From CAVVAL01 sp963742725 (GTDB lineage: Bacteria > Actinomycetota > Actinomycetes > Mycobacteriales > Cryptosporangiaceae), in NCBI GenBank assembly GCA_963742725.1, contig CAVUMX010000003.1, forward strand, positions 372,001 to 436,000: a stretch of 64,000 bases of DNA, written 5' to 3'. Positions within the stretch are counted from its first letter, which is position 1. Each line of letters starts with the position of its first letter. The translations under genes were made by a program, and so were the position numbers. Under the pieces are notes generated by a model. The model was not told where the DNA came from and ran no database searches. It was given only the letters and a program-made list of their open reading frames with translations. Shown here piece by piece: positions 41,197 to 49,832 of the stretch.

Positions 41197-42852
41197 CTAT
41201 TTCGCGCCTGGCCCGGAGCGGGTGGCGTACGCCGCGGCCTCGGCGCGGGTGCGGAGGCCGAGCTTGTCCAGGATGTGGCCGACATGGTGCTCGACGGTCT
41301 TGCGGCTGATGTACAGCCGTTCCGAGATGTCCGGATTGGAGAGCCCGAGGCTCAGCAGTTCGAGCACCTCGGCCTCGCGCTTGGTCAGGAGCCCGTTGGC
41401 CTTCCTGGCGGACGTCACGCGCACCCCGAGCGAGCGCAGCACCGCCACGGCCGCGTCGACCTGGCGGGCAGCATGCAGGCGTTCGAACGCTTCCAGCGCG
41501 GCGCGGGCCTCGGACATCGCCACCTCGGGCTGCTCGGTGAGCAGCGCGCTGGCGAGTTCCAGCCGGGAGTGCGCCACCTCCATCGGCATCTGCGCCCGGG
41601 CGAAGCGGTTCAGGGCCTCGCGCAGGCATGCCTGGGCGTCTCCGGTACCCGCCGCGAGACTGACCCGTCCCCGGGCCAACGCGGCGGCCGCCATCAGGTG
41701 GTGGCTCCCGTGCTGGGTCGCACAGGCGGTGAGCTGTGCCGCGACGGCGGTCGCGGGCTCGATCAGGTTCGCGGCGAGGTGCACGTCGACGAGCAACGCC
41801 AGCAGCGGCGCCGCCGCGGTACTCGACGGGTCGATCTGCTCCAGGGCGCGGTCGAGAAGATCGGCTGCCAGCGCGGTCTCACCCCGGGCCAGCCGGATGG
41901 CCGCGAGCGGGCGTGCGGCGCCGGCGTCAGTATTCGTGTCGATGCCGTCGAGCAGCTGCTCCGCCTCCTCGTACCGGCCCTGCCGGACGCGCAGGTCGGC
42001 CAGCCGGACGAGCGCGCCGACGCGCAACGACGGGCGCTGGCCGAGGCCCCACAGCCGGACCGCCTCGGTCAGCGTGGCGTCCGCCTCCGGCCAGCGGCCG
42101 GCCGCGGTCAGGACGCCGCCGTAGTGGGTGCGGCAGAAGGCCGAGACCGCCGGCAGCGAGCGGCGGGCGGCGATCGCGTCCCCGATCCGGATCCACTGAT
42201 CCGCCCTGGTCACGTCGCAGGCGCGCTCGCAGGCCGAGAAGAGCTGGCAGAAGATCTCCTCCAGCACGCAGAAGTCGTCGACCTCGCTGCCGGCCACCGC
42301 CGCCAGCGCCTCGTCGAGGAGTGTCATGCCCTCCTCGGCCCGGTCCGCGTGGACGAAACTCGCGCCCAGGTAGGCGAGGGTCACGCACTCCAGATCGGTG
42401 TCGCCGAGCCGGCGGGCGACATCGAGCGCGTGCCGGTAGTACTCCTCCTTCCGCTGGCGATCGTCCTCGAACATGCCGAGGTTGAGCGACACCCAGCCCG
42501 CCTCGGAGGATTCGACCGCGCCGGCCAGCAGGGTTTGCGCCCGGGCCAGCCAGCCGCTCGCGACAGCCCAGTCGCCGACGACCGATCCGTGCATGTAGCC
42601 GAGGGTCCGAGCCACCCGGACAGCCCCCAGCTGGTCACCGCCGTCGCGGTGCGTCGCGTAGGCGCGCTCCCAACTCTCGATCGCCTGACGGAAGTCGAGT
42701 TCCAGGTAGGCGGCACGGCCCAGGCCCTCCATGGCGGGGCCGGAGGCGGACTCGGCCAGGGCGCGCTCGAAGGCTCGACGCGCGCCAGCGGCGTCACCAG
42801 TCCGCAGTGCGGCCTGGCCCTCCGCGAGCAGTTCCTGGACCGGCACGGTCAC
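41197..42852 (-). CDS. LuxR-family regulator with TPR repeats
   Basis: A 551-residue regulator. Most of it is TPR-like helical repeats (AFERALAESASGPAMEGLGR, YEEAEQLLDGIDT, LASALLTEQPEVAMSEARAA). The last 65 residues are a LuxR HTH (LLTKREAEVLELLSLGLSNP, DISERLYISRKTVEHHVGHI). It lacks the N-terminal STAND ATPase of full LAL proteins. GTG 42852 is the first start consistent with the repeats; GTG 42846 is an alternative. It is probably linked to the FAD monooxygenase gene downstream. Confidence 0.85.
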   Translation of the reverse strand: MTVPVQELLAEGQAALRTGDAAGARRAFERALAESASGPAMEGLGRAAYLELDFRQAIESWERAYATHRDGGDQLGAVRVARTLGYMHGSVVGDWAVASGWLARAQTLLAGAVESSEAGWVSLNLGMFEDDRQRKEEYYRHALDVARRLGDTDLECVTLAYLGASFVHADRAEEGMTLLDEALAAVAGSEVDDFCVLEEIFCQLFSACERACDVTRADQWIRIGDAIAARRSLPAVSAFCRTHYGGVLTAAGRWPEADATLTEAVRLWGLGQRPSLRVGALVRLADLRVRQGRYEEAEQLLDGIDTNTDAGAARPLAAIRLARGETALAADLLDRALEQIDPSSTAAAPLLALLVDVHLAANLIEPATAVAAQLTACATQHGSHHLMAAAALARGRVSLAAGTGDAQACLREALNRFARAQMPMEVAHSRLELASALLTEQPEVAMSEARAALEAFERLHAARQVDAAVAVLRSLGVRVTSARKANGLLTKREAEVLELLSLGLSNPDISERLYISRKTVEHHVGHILDKLGLRTRAEAAAYATRSGPGAK

Positions 42853-42947
42853 CAGCCGATCATCGCACGCCCGCGTGCCTGACCTGCCCGAACAGGCGAG
42901 AACCCTTCGCCGGGTTTGCCGGGAATGCCAGGCGTCGCCCGTGCCGG

Positions 42948-43160
42948 CTAGCCGGTGCAGGAATCGACCGTGACGAAACTGTCGTAGTGGTCGCGGTACG
43001 TCCCCGTGTAGGTCAGCGGCGGGCACAGCGCCGCGCGGGTGCGCATGGTGGCGGCGTCCTCGAGGAGCATGTAGCCGGACAGCGAGAGTCCGACGGAGGA
43101 TGCGGATGTCCATGTCGATCGCCCCCCGGCCACCCCGAAAGGGATCGCCGAACCGGACAT
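42948..43160 (-). CDS. Possible small ORF in an otherwise empty 370-bp gap
   Basis: Between 42853 and 43225 no well-supported gene is seen. This 70-codon frame (MSGSAIPFGVAGGRSTWTSA ... TYRDHYDSFVTVDSCTG) is open and ends with a Cys pair, but has no SD, no signal peptide and no recognised family. It may be the remnant of a secreted protein gene or chance. Confidence 0.25.
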   Translation of the reverse strand: MSGSAIPFGVAGGRSTWTSASSVGLSLSGYMLLEDAATMRTRAALCPPLTYTGTYRDHYDSFVTVDSCTG

Positions 43161-43188
43161 TACGCCGGTTGAATGCCAGGAGGCAGGG

Positions 43189-43219
43189 CTGCCCGGGCCC
43201 TCGTCGAGAGCCCGGGCAG
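43189..43219 (-). terminator. Hairpin after fasciclin gene
   Basis: CTGCCCGGGC (43189-43198) pairs with GCCCGGGCAG (43210-43219), with an inner CTC/GAG extension and one mismatch. It lies 7 bp past the fasciclin stop. Confidence 0.7.
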
Positions 43220-43225
43220 GCCGGG

Positions 43226-43822
43226 TCAGCTCGGCATCAGGACCGAGTCGATGATGTACACGGTCGCGTTCGCGGTCCGGATGTTGCCGCAGACCACCTT
43301 GGCGTCCTTGCCGACGGTGAAGTCCTCGCCGCTGCCGGCGACCGGGACCATGCCGCCCTGCAGGGTCGTGTACGGGCCGGACATGCCGAGCTGTTCCGGC
43401 GTGATCCGCTGGCCGACCACGTGGTAGGTGAGGATCTTCGTCAGGGTGGCCTTGTCGGCGAGCACCTTGTCCAGGTCGGCCTTCGGGATCTTCGCGAACG
43501 CGTCGTTGGTCGGCGCGAACACGGTGATGTCCTTGGCGTTGTTCAGGGTGTCGCCGAGTCCGGCCTTGGTGACGGCGGTGACCAGGGTGGCCAGCGCCTT
43601 GTTGTTGCTGGCGGCGGTGGCGACGGGGTCCTTGGCCATGCCTTCGAAGCTGCCCGGGTCGCTGGTGTCGGTCGGCACGCCGGCGCACGCGGGACCGAAC
43701 TGCGCGGCCGCAGACGGTGACGCGGACGGCTCCGAAGCTGTCGGCTCGGCGTCGTCCGAGGAGCCACATCCGGTCAGCGCGAGAGCCATGAGCGGGACGG
43801 TCAGGAGAGAGAGTCGGTTCAC
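43226..43822 (-). CDS. Fasciclin-domain lipoprotein
   Basis: A 198-residue exported protein. The signal VNRLSLLTVPLMALALTGCG has a lipobox (ALTGC). A Ser/Pro/Ala spacer precedes one fasciclin (FAS1) domain: DPVATAASNNKALATLVTAV, ITVFAPTNDAFAKIP, KILTYHVVGQRITPEQL and ATVYIIDSVLMPS. The family mediates adhesion and includes mycobacterial MPT70/83. GTG 43822 has AAAGGA upstream. It follows the molybdopterin oxidoreductase by 32 bp and is likely co-transcribed; this pairing recurs in actinomycetes, often under SigK-type control. Confidence 0.9.
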   Translation of the reverse strand: MNRLSLLTVPLMALALTGCGSSDDAEPTASEPSASPSAAAQFGPACAGVPTDTSDPGSFEGMAKDPVATAASNNKALATLVTAVTKAGLGDTLNNAKDITVFAPTNDAFAKIPKADLDKVLADKATLTKILTYHVVGQRITPEQLGMSGPYTTLQGGMVPVAGSGEDFTVGKDAKVVCGNIRTANATVYIIDSVLMPS

Positions 43823-43854
43823 GGTCCTGTCCTTTCTAGACAGTTGATGCTCGG

Positions 43855-45363
43855 TCAGGTGACGGTCACCACGACGGAGTGCCAGCCGGTGGCGCCGTTC
43901 GGGAACGGTGGCCGCCGGGTTTCGGGTTGGGTGGTGCCGGTCCGATCGGTGGCGCGGCATTCGAGCGTGTGGCCGCCGGGTTCGACGTCCGGCCACGTCC
44001 AGCGCCACTGCCGCCAGGTGTCGACGTTCGCCTCGGGCGCGAGCGTCGCCCGCTGCCACGGGCCGCCGTCCACCCGGATCTCGACCGCGTCGATGCCCCG
44101 CCGTTGCGCCCAGGCGACGCCGGCCACGGTCAGCGCCGTACCGCGTTCCGGCGTGGCGAACGGCCGCGGTGTGTCGATCCGGGAGAACGTCTTGATCGGT
44201 GCCTGCGGATCCCAGCCACGCCGTACCCAGTACGGGTCGAAGTCAGCGAAGGAGGACAGCTCCAGGTCGACGATCCATTTCGTCGCCGACACGTACCCGT
44301 ACAGGCCAGGGACCAGCATGCGGACGGGAAACCCGTGCGCCACGGGCAGCGGCTCGCCGTTCATCGCCACGGCGAGCATCGCATCCCGCCCGTCAACGCA
44401 GGCGGCCGTGGGCGTGCCGCACGTCCAGCCGTCGGCGGAGCGGGTGACGATCTGGTCGGCGTCCGGGTCGGGTCGTACCTCGGTGAGCAGGTCCTTCAGC
44501 GGGACGCCGAGCCAGCGGGCGGTGCCGGCCAGCTCGCCGCCGATCTCGTTGGAGACGCAGGCGAGTGTGATGTCCCGCTCGATCAGGTCCCGGCTGATCA
44601 GGTCGTCGAAGGTGAGCGTCCTCGGGGCGGCGACGCGGCCGTGGATCCGCAGCCGCCACTCGTCCGGGGCGATCTGCGGCAGGACCAGCGCGGTGTGCAC
44701 CTGGTAGAAGGTCCGGTTCGGCGTGGTGAACGGCGTCAGCTCGGGCAGCACCATGGCCGCCGGCAACGCGGGTGCCGGGCTGGCGGGCCGCGGCAGCCGC
44801 AGGGCCGCCCGCGCGGCACTCACGTCGAACCGCTTCATCAGGACACGGCCGAGGCCGCCGGCGGTGGCAGCGACGACGACGGCCGCGCCGCTGGCGAGGA
44901 GGAAGCGGCGCCTGTCCAGCGCGGTCGCGGTGGACCGGCGTTCCTGGGTGAGCAGTAGCAACGCGCCGGCCCCCGCGAGGGCGCCGATCACCGCCGGCAA
45001 CGCGTCGACCAGGCGCGCGGTGGGACGGGTGAGCGCCGCGACGACCCCGACGGCACCGAACAGGACGATACCCGCCACCCCGTACCACCGCCGCCGCGAC
45101 GTCACCAGTCCGACCAGGACGCCGAAGGCCGCGATCAGGGCTCCGGTACCGATGAGCAGGGCGTTCTTGTCGTTCTCGCCGAACGTCCGGATGGCGAACT
45201 CTTTGAGCGGACGCGGCGTCAGGTCGATGAAACCGTTGCCCACCGCGATCAACGGCGACGACTCCGGGCCGATCGCCGAGGCGACCAGCTCCGCGACGCC
45301 GAGCGCGACGGCGGCCGCGAGCAGCCCCGTCATCCCGGCGGTGAGCCGTGCTGTCGTCCTCAT
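43855..45363 (-). CDS. Membrane molybdopterin oxidoreductase (sulfite oxidase fold)
   Basis: A 502-residue protein. Four N-terminal membrane segments (GLLAAAVALGVAELVASAIG, ALLIGTGALIAAFGVLVGLV and two more) are followed by RRRFLLASGAAVVVAATAGG, which may be a fifth anchor. The molybdopterin domain has HTALVLPQIAPDEWRLRIHG and RDITLACVSNEIGG, where Cys269 is the expected Mo ligand. The C-terminal Mo-co dimerisation domain ends the chain (GIDAVEIRVDGGPWQRATL). It is probably an extracytoplasmic oxidoreductase. Co-transcribed with the fasciclin gene. Confidence 0.9.
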   Translation of the reverse strand: MRTTARLTAGMTGLLAAAVALGVAELVASAIGPESSPLIAVGNGFIDLTPRPLKEFAIRTFGENDKNALLIGTGALIAAFGVLVGLVTSRRRWYGVAGIVLFGAVGVVAALTRPTARLVDALPAVIGALAGAGALLLLTQERRSTATALDRRRFLLASGAAVVVAATAGGLGRVLMKRFDVSAARAALRLPRPASPAPALPAAMVLPELTPFTTPNRTFYQVHTALVLPQIAPDEWRLRIHGRVAAPRTLTFDDLISRDLIERDITLACVSNEIGGELAGTARWLGVPLKDLLTEVRPDPDADQIVTRSADGWTCGTPTAACVDGRDAMLAVAMNGEPLPVAHGFPVRMLVPGLYGYVSATKWIVDLELSSFADFDPYWVRRGWDPQAPIKTFSRIDTPRPFATPERGTALTVAGVAWAQRRGIDAVEIRVDGGPWQRATLAPEANVDTWRQWRWTWPDVEPGGHTLECRATDRTGTTQPETRRPPFPNGATGWHSVVVTVT

Positions 45364-45423
45364 GCCCCACGTTCGGGACGTACGCCGAAACGGATGTGTC
45401 GGCGTGATCTCCCTGCGGAGGCG

Positions 45424-48039
45424 CTATCCGTCCAGGTCCTGCGCCTCGGCCCGCAGCTGGGTGGCGCGGCGCGCGTCGGACGGATCGCCGCGCTCGTCGT
45501 GTCGGACGTCGACGGCGTCCGCCAGCCCGCGGAGGAGACGGGCGCGGAGCGGACCGATGGGGGCGTTCGCGGCGGCCTCGTCGAGCGCGCTGATCGCCTC
45601 GTCGAGGTCGGATCCGGTGTCCCGGGTGAGCAGCGCCGCGGCGAGGTTGTTCAGCAGCGACACCAGGTTGCGGGGGTCGCGCCGCCGCGCGAGCTCCACG
45701 GCGCGGCGCATCAGCTCGATCGCCTCGTCGGACCCTGCCCCGTTGCTGGCCTGGACGAGCAGGTCCAGCGCGAGCGTCGCCAGGCGGCCGGGAAGGTTGC
45801 GGTCGTCCTGGTCCGTCAGGTCGACGATCGCGCGTTGTGTCGCGACGATCCGGTCGGCGACTCCGGGATCCTCGGTCCGGTCGTGGAGCGCGCGGAGCCC
45901 GTCGGCGTACGTGCCCCGGGCCGCGACCGCGCGCAGCGGGTCGACGTCCGGTAGCGCGACGGCGGCCTCCCAGTGGTCGAGCGCACGGCGCAGATCGGCG
46001 AGGTCGCCGGTGCCGTCGTACCGGTGGTGGTGGCTCATCCCGGCGTTGAATCGCAGCGCGATCCGCAGGTCGGCGTCGATGTCGGGGCCGTGGGACCGCG
46101 TCACCGCCGCCTCGTGCCCGGCGATGGCGTCCTCGAGGTCGGCGGCATCGCCCGTGTGCAGGTACCGGCCGGCACGGAAGGTCGACAGGCGGTCGAGGTG
46201 GCGCAGGTGGTCGGCGGAGCCCTGGTCGAGCAGCCCGCAGGCCTCCACCTCCAGCCGGATCGCCTCGTCCAGTGCGGCGAGGTCGTGCGTCTGGTGGTAC
46301 CGCGTGACCAGCTCCGCTGCCTGGGCACCGAGTTCGCCCGCGCGGTCGTCGGGGAAATCCTCCCGGTCGGGAGGTGCGAACGCGGACGCGTCCCTGCGGA
46401 CGATCGGGGTAGGTCCGACGGGTCGGGTGCCGAGTGCCGGCGCGGTCAGGGCGGTGACGAACTCGTCGACGGTGACCGCGGGATTCTGGCGCTGGTGTGC
46501 GTACGAGGCGTCGATCGGCGCCATGCGACCCCACAGCTCGGCGAGCCCGTCCCAGGTCTCGATGAGTCGCCGCTGAGCGGCATCCTGGTCGAGAGGGTCG
46601 TAGGGGGCGCCGCGCACGTTGACGGTGAACCGGCGGTAGTGCCCGGGCAGGGACGGGACGAGGCGCACGAACCGTGCAGCCCGGAGCTGGTTGAGCAGGC
46701 CGGCCTCCTCCTGCTGGAGCCCGGCCAGCCGGGCGTCGGCCCGCGCCGGTGGCGCCGCGGCGGTCAGCCAGTAGCGCAGCCCCGTGGACCGGTGTTCCTC
46801 GACGACGCTCAGCCGCTGGCCGCCGGACGCGTCGTCGAGGTAGAAGGCGGGGAGTGCGAGGCACCGGTGGAAGGCGGTGAAGGTCCCCGCGTTGACCGCC
46901 GCCTCCAGGATGCTCGTGGCACGCTCCGCGAGCGCGCGCCACTCCCGCTGCTTGACCTCGTCCTTGGTGAGCACGAGGTTCACCAGCGACCGGAGCCTGA
47001 GCACGGCCAGCGAAGTGCCGGGGCCGGTCAGCTCGCCGGCCATGAGGTAGGCCGCGCCGAGCAGATCCAGTTGATCGTCGGATGGGCCGGGGCCGAAGTG
47101 CGCCACGAGCGCATCCGCGTACGCACGCCCGACGGGGATGGGCAGCATGTCGTCGAGCTGGTGCAGCGGCGTATGGGTGTACCTGGCGTTGAGCTTCGCG
47201 AACAGCCGGTGGTGCCGGCGCAGGTCGAGGGGTGGCCGGTCCTTCATGCCCAGCCACAGGTACTGGAGGAGCGGATCGTCCTCCACCCGGCTCATCGTGA
47301 TCGTCACAAGGTCCCCCAGGACGTGCAGGGACGGCACGTACACGGGATCGTGCGCGGTCAGCTCGGCGCGCGGCACGTCGCCGATCGTCCAGAACAGCGC
47401 GGCGACGTGCGCCCGCAGGTCCGGTGTGGCCAGGTGGAGGTCCCAGGCGAGCTCCGCGACGTCCTCGGTCCGGCGCCGCGCGATGCCGGCGGCGACCCGT
47501 CGCAGCGGTGCCAGGCGGGCCTGGAAGTCAGGCTGGTAGACGTCCCGCTGCGCCTCGTCGACGAAGTCCCTGGCCCGGGACGTGAGGAGGTCGGCGCCGT
47601 GGACCGCGTCCGCCGCGAGCAGTGCTTCGGCCGCACGCGCCGGGAACACGAACCAGCCGGGATCCGGGGGATACCGGACCAGTCCGTCGCCGCACGCGCC
47701 GATCCACCCGGCGAGGGCGTACAACGACACCGCGGCGGTGGCCGTGCGATCGGTGACGGGCCCAGGCCCGGTCAGCTCGGATCCGGTCAGGTCGGCCCGG
47801 TCGGCGACCGGCTCGCCGTCGGCGAGCCGCAGCAACACGTCGACCAGGGCGTCCCACTCCAGGTGCGGGGCGCCGGTCTCGGCGCGGACGGCGGCGACCT
47901 CCGGCCGGCGCCAGAACGCGTCGAGTGCTGCCGCCGTCTGGTCCGTGACGCCGTCCTTGCGCCAGGCGACGAAGGCACGGTCGAACGAGCCGACCGTCGC
48001 CGCGAGGTCGGCGACGAACGCGTGGCCGGCTTCGGTCAT
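45424..48039 (-). CDS. Large TPR-like protein of the CHAT operon
   Basis: An 871-residue soluble protein. The first ~530 residues are mostly helical with no recognised family (VSLYALAGWIGACGDGLVRY; HLATPDLRAHVAALFWTIGD; ARFVRLVPSLPGHYRRFTVN). The rest is TPR-like repeats as in CHAT partners (AAELVTRYHQTHDLAALDEA, ADLEDAIAGHEAAVTR, SLLNNLAAALLTRDTGSDLD). ATG 48039 overlaps the preceding membrane gene's stop (ATGA). As third gene of the operon it is likely the scaffold, sensor or regulator of the CHAT protease. A homology search of the N-terminal half would decide whether it is a new domain. Confidence 0.8.
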   Translation of the reverse strand: MTEAGHAFVADLAATVGSFDRAFVAWRKDGVTDQTAAALDAFWRRPEVAAVRAETGAPHLEWDALVDVLLRLADGEPVADRADLTGSELTGPGPVTDRTATAAVSLYALAGWIGACGDGLVRYPPDPGWFVFPARAAEALLAADAVHGADLLTSRARDFVDEAQRDVYQPDFQARLAPLRRVAAGIARRRTEDVAELAWDLHLATPDLRAHVAALFWTIGDVPRAELTAHDPVYVPSLHVLGDLVTITMSRVEDDPLLQYLWLGMKDRPPLDLRRHHRLFAKLNARYTHTPLHQLDDMLPIPVGRAYADALVAHFGPGPSDDQLDLLGAAYLMAGELTGPGTSLAVLRLRSLVNLVLTKDEVKQREWRALAERATSILEAAVNAGTFTAFHRCLALPAFYLDDASGGQRLSVVEEHRSTGLRYWLTAAAPPARADARLAGLQQEEAGLLNQLRAARFVRLVPSLPGHYRRFTVNVRGAPYDPLDQDAAQRRLIETWDGLAELWGRMAPIDASYAHQRQNPAVTVDEFVTALTAPALGTRPVGPTPIVRRDASAFAPPDREDFPDDRAGELGAQAAELVTRYHQTHDLAALDEAIRLEVEACGLLDQGSADHLRHLDRLSTFRAGRYLHTGDAADLEDAIAGHEAAVTRSHGPDIDADLRIALRFNAGMSHHHRYDGTGDLADLRRALDHWEAAVALPDVDPLRAVAARGTYADGLRALHDRTEDPGVADRIVATQRAIVDLTDQDDRNLPGRLATLALDLLVQASNGAGSDEAIELMRRAVELARRRDPRNLVSLLNNLAAALLTRDTGSDLDEAISALDEAAANAPIGPLRARLLRGLADAVDVRHDERGDPSDARRATQLRAEAQDLDG

Positions 48040-48527
48040 CTGCCCAGCAGCGTGCGGAGCTGTTCCAGGGCACTGGCGCGCGCCTCGTAGAACGAGATGT
48101 CGACACCGCCCACCTTGATGCGCTTCAGCTTGAGGACGAGCAGCAGCAGCGCTCCGGCGGCGATGAGCCCGGCATCGACGGCCATCATCTCCCGGCGAGC
48201 GCGGTACGCGGCCGCGACCTGCTCCGCGAGTGCGGGCTCGTCGCCGATCGCCCGCAACGTCTGGACGGCGATGTGCCGGGCCCGCCCGTCGTCGCGCAGG
48301 ACGGCGGTGACGTCGTCCGGTTCGGTCGCGGTGCCGGCGTCCTGGAGCGAGCCGGCGATGGCCTCGCCCACCCTGCTCACCGGCATCGCGAGGTATCCCG
48401 GTGCCTCCTCGGCGTCCGACGAGTCGGCGATGACGTGCTTCGCCGCCTCGACCAGCATCGAGAGCTCGTCGTCGGAGAGCGTGTCGAGCTGGTTCCACAG
48501 TTCATGGGCCGATCTCTGCTCCGTCAC
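48036..48527 (-). CDS. Single-pass membrane protein of the CHAT operon
   Basis: A 163-residue protein. Residues 1-110 are soluble and helical (HELWNQLDTLSDDELSMLVE). Residues 115-133 are one membrane helix (AVDAGLIAAGALLLLVLKL), followed by a basic stop (KLKRIKVGG) and a short tail (VDISFYEARASALEQLRTLL). The positive-inside rule would place that tail in the cytoplasm. GTG 48527 overlaps the CHAT stop and its stop overlaps the next ATG, so it is produced in step with both. It could be the CHAT substrate, a membrane effector or an anchor; the sequence alone cannot choose. Confidence 0.8.
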   Translation of the reverse strand: MTEQRSAHELWNQLDTLSDDELSMLVEAAKHVIADSSDAEEAPGYLAMPVSRVGEAIAGSLQDAGTATEPDDVTAVLRDDGRARHIAVQTLRAIGDEPALAEQVAAAYRARREMMAVDAGLIAAGALLLLVLKLKRIKVGGVDISFYEARASALEQLRTLLGR

Positions 48528-49666
48528 AGCCAGTCCCCTCTCACGGTTAGCGCACCGAACAACTCCGGACGCTCGTCGCCGACTCTCGCGCGGACGTGAT
48601 TCATGGCGAACCGCGCCGCGATCGCCTTGGGCCGACCGCGATGCGCCCACTCGACGAAGAACGCGCTGACCCAGTCGCGGGTGGCGGCGAAGTCGGTGTC
48701 CCACAACGCCGCGACGGCGGACACGGCCCCGAGGCGAAGCACCGTCTCCGCGAGGCTGGCCGGCTCGTCGCCCTCGAGCACCCGCCCCGCTCCCGCCGAG
48801 CACGCCAGCAGCATGACCAGTTCGCTGCGGATCTGCGCGTTGATTTCGAGCTCCGCAGCGGTCAGCAGCTCGGTGGGCACGTCACGTCCCGAGACGGCCG
48901 GGGCATCGGCGAGCGGAAGGTCGCGGAACTCCGCCGGCTGCCCGGGCTCCGGGAACACCATCCACCACCCGACGTAGGGCTGCTGGTGCACCAGCAGCCC
49001 CGACCGGCGGTGGTCGGTGCCGTCGACGAGGCCGTGCGCGACGAGCATCAGCACGTCGGGCTCGTCACCGATCGCCTGCTTCACGGACGTCCGTGTCACG
49101 CCGGTGCCGAGCAGCCCGCGGCCGCCGGCGAACCTGTCGGCGACCATCAGCGGTACCGCGCCGAACATGCCCTCGCGCCCCGTCAGGACGTCCGCGCTGG
49201 CGGCGACGAACGTCCGTGACGGCCGCTCGCTGTGACGCGCCGGATTCCTGGCCGCACACCGGGCGAACAGCGACATGCTGCTGGCGTAGCCCATGCCGGC
49301 TTGGCACCCGAGCGGGTCACCGCCGTCCACAGTGACCAGATGCAGCGGCACGTCGTGCATCAGGCTGTGCGGGACCACAACGAGGACGTCCGGCGGCGCC
49401 GCCAGGACCGGATCGGGCACCAGCCCGCGCCCCCACCCGCCGGCGAACTCGCGCAGGCGCGGTACCCGTCCCCGGGCCAGCGCCATGCCGTCGTCGAGTT
49501 CCGCGCGGAGGAGGTCCAGTCGCGGCACCACCTCGTCGATGCCGGCGAGGCGGTGGTGCTCACGGGATCCGTCCGGTGCGACCCAGGTGACCTCCACGCC
49601 GCGTCGCGTGACCTGGTAGAGCAGGGCGCCGACCGACAGCTCGGAGGCATGGGCGCTCGTGGTCAT
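48524..49666 (-). CDS. CHAT-domain cysteine protease
   Basis: A 380-residue caspase-fold protease. The CHAT domain occupies residues ~90-380: DVLVVVPHSLMHDVPLHLVT, VLMLVAHGLVDG with catalytic His211, LVMLLACSAGAGR with catalytic Cys289 and SLAETVLRLGAVSAVAALWD after it. No signal peptide or membrane helix is present. CHAT proteases act in separase-like and phage-defence settings (for example TPR-CHAT with type III-E CRISPR, and proteases that activate gasdermins). It is first of three genes with stop/start overlaps. ATG 49666 is preceded by GGGGGAGG. It is divergent from the GH27 gene. Confidence 0.9.
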   Translation of the reverse strand: MTTSAHASELSVGALLYQVTRRGVEVTWVAPDGSREHHRLAGIDEVVPRLDLLRAELDDGMALARGRVPRLREFAGGWGRGLVPDPVLAAPPDVLVVVPHSLMHDVPLHLVTVDGGDPLGCQAGMGYASSMSLFARCAARNPARHSERPSRTFVAASADVLTGREGMFGAVPLMVADRFAGGRGLLGTGVTRTSVKQAIGDEPDVLMLVAHGLVDGTDHRRSGLLVHQQPYVGWWMVFPEPGQPAEFRDLPLADAPAVSGRDVPTELLTAAELEINAQIRSELVMLLACSAGAGRVLEGDEPASLAETVLRLGAVSAVAALWDTDFAATRDWVSAFFVEWAHRGRPKAIAARFAMNHVRARVGDERPELFGALTVRGDWL

Positions 49667-49750
49667 GACGACGACGCCTCCCCCCGGAAACCCGGGACCA
49701 TCCTGGCACCATTTCGCGGGCGCTGGTCCGGTATCGCCCGCGCCAAGCCG

Positions 49751-49780
49751 TTGACAAACGTGAATGATCTTCACGATATT
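49751..49780 (+). promoter_or_regulatory. GH27 promoter with operator in the spacer
   Basis: TTGACA (49751-49756) and GATATT (49775-49780) are 18 nt apart. The spacer holds a perfect inverted repeat CGTGAA-TGATC-TTCACG (49759-49775). A repressor bound there would block RNA polymerase. The arrangement suggests sugar-responsive control of the alpha-galactosidase, 50-80 nt upstream of its start. Confidence 0.65.
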
Positions 49781-49832
49781 GGCGTGGCTCGTGCCCTGTT
49801 CCGGAAGCGCCCACCCCGACTGGAGCTTCGCC

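Noticed and set aside
44393..47257. A 954-codon minus-strand frame across the TPR and molybdopterin genes
   Set aside because: It crosses two well-supported genes in another frame and has the Arg/Pro-rich composition of a shadow.
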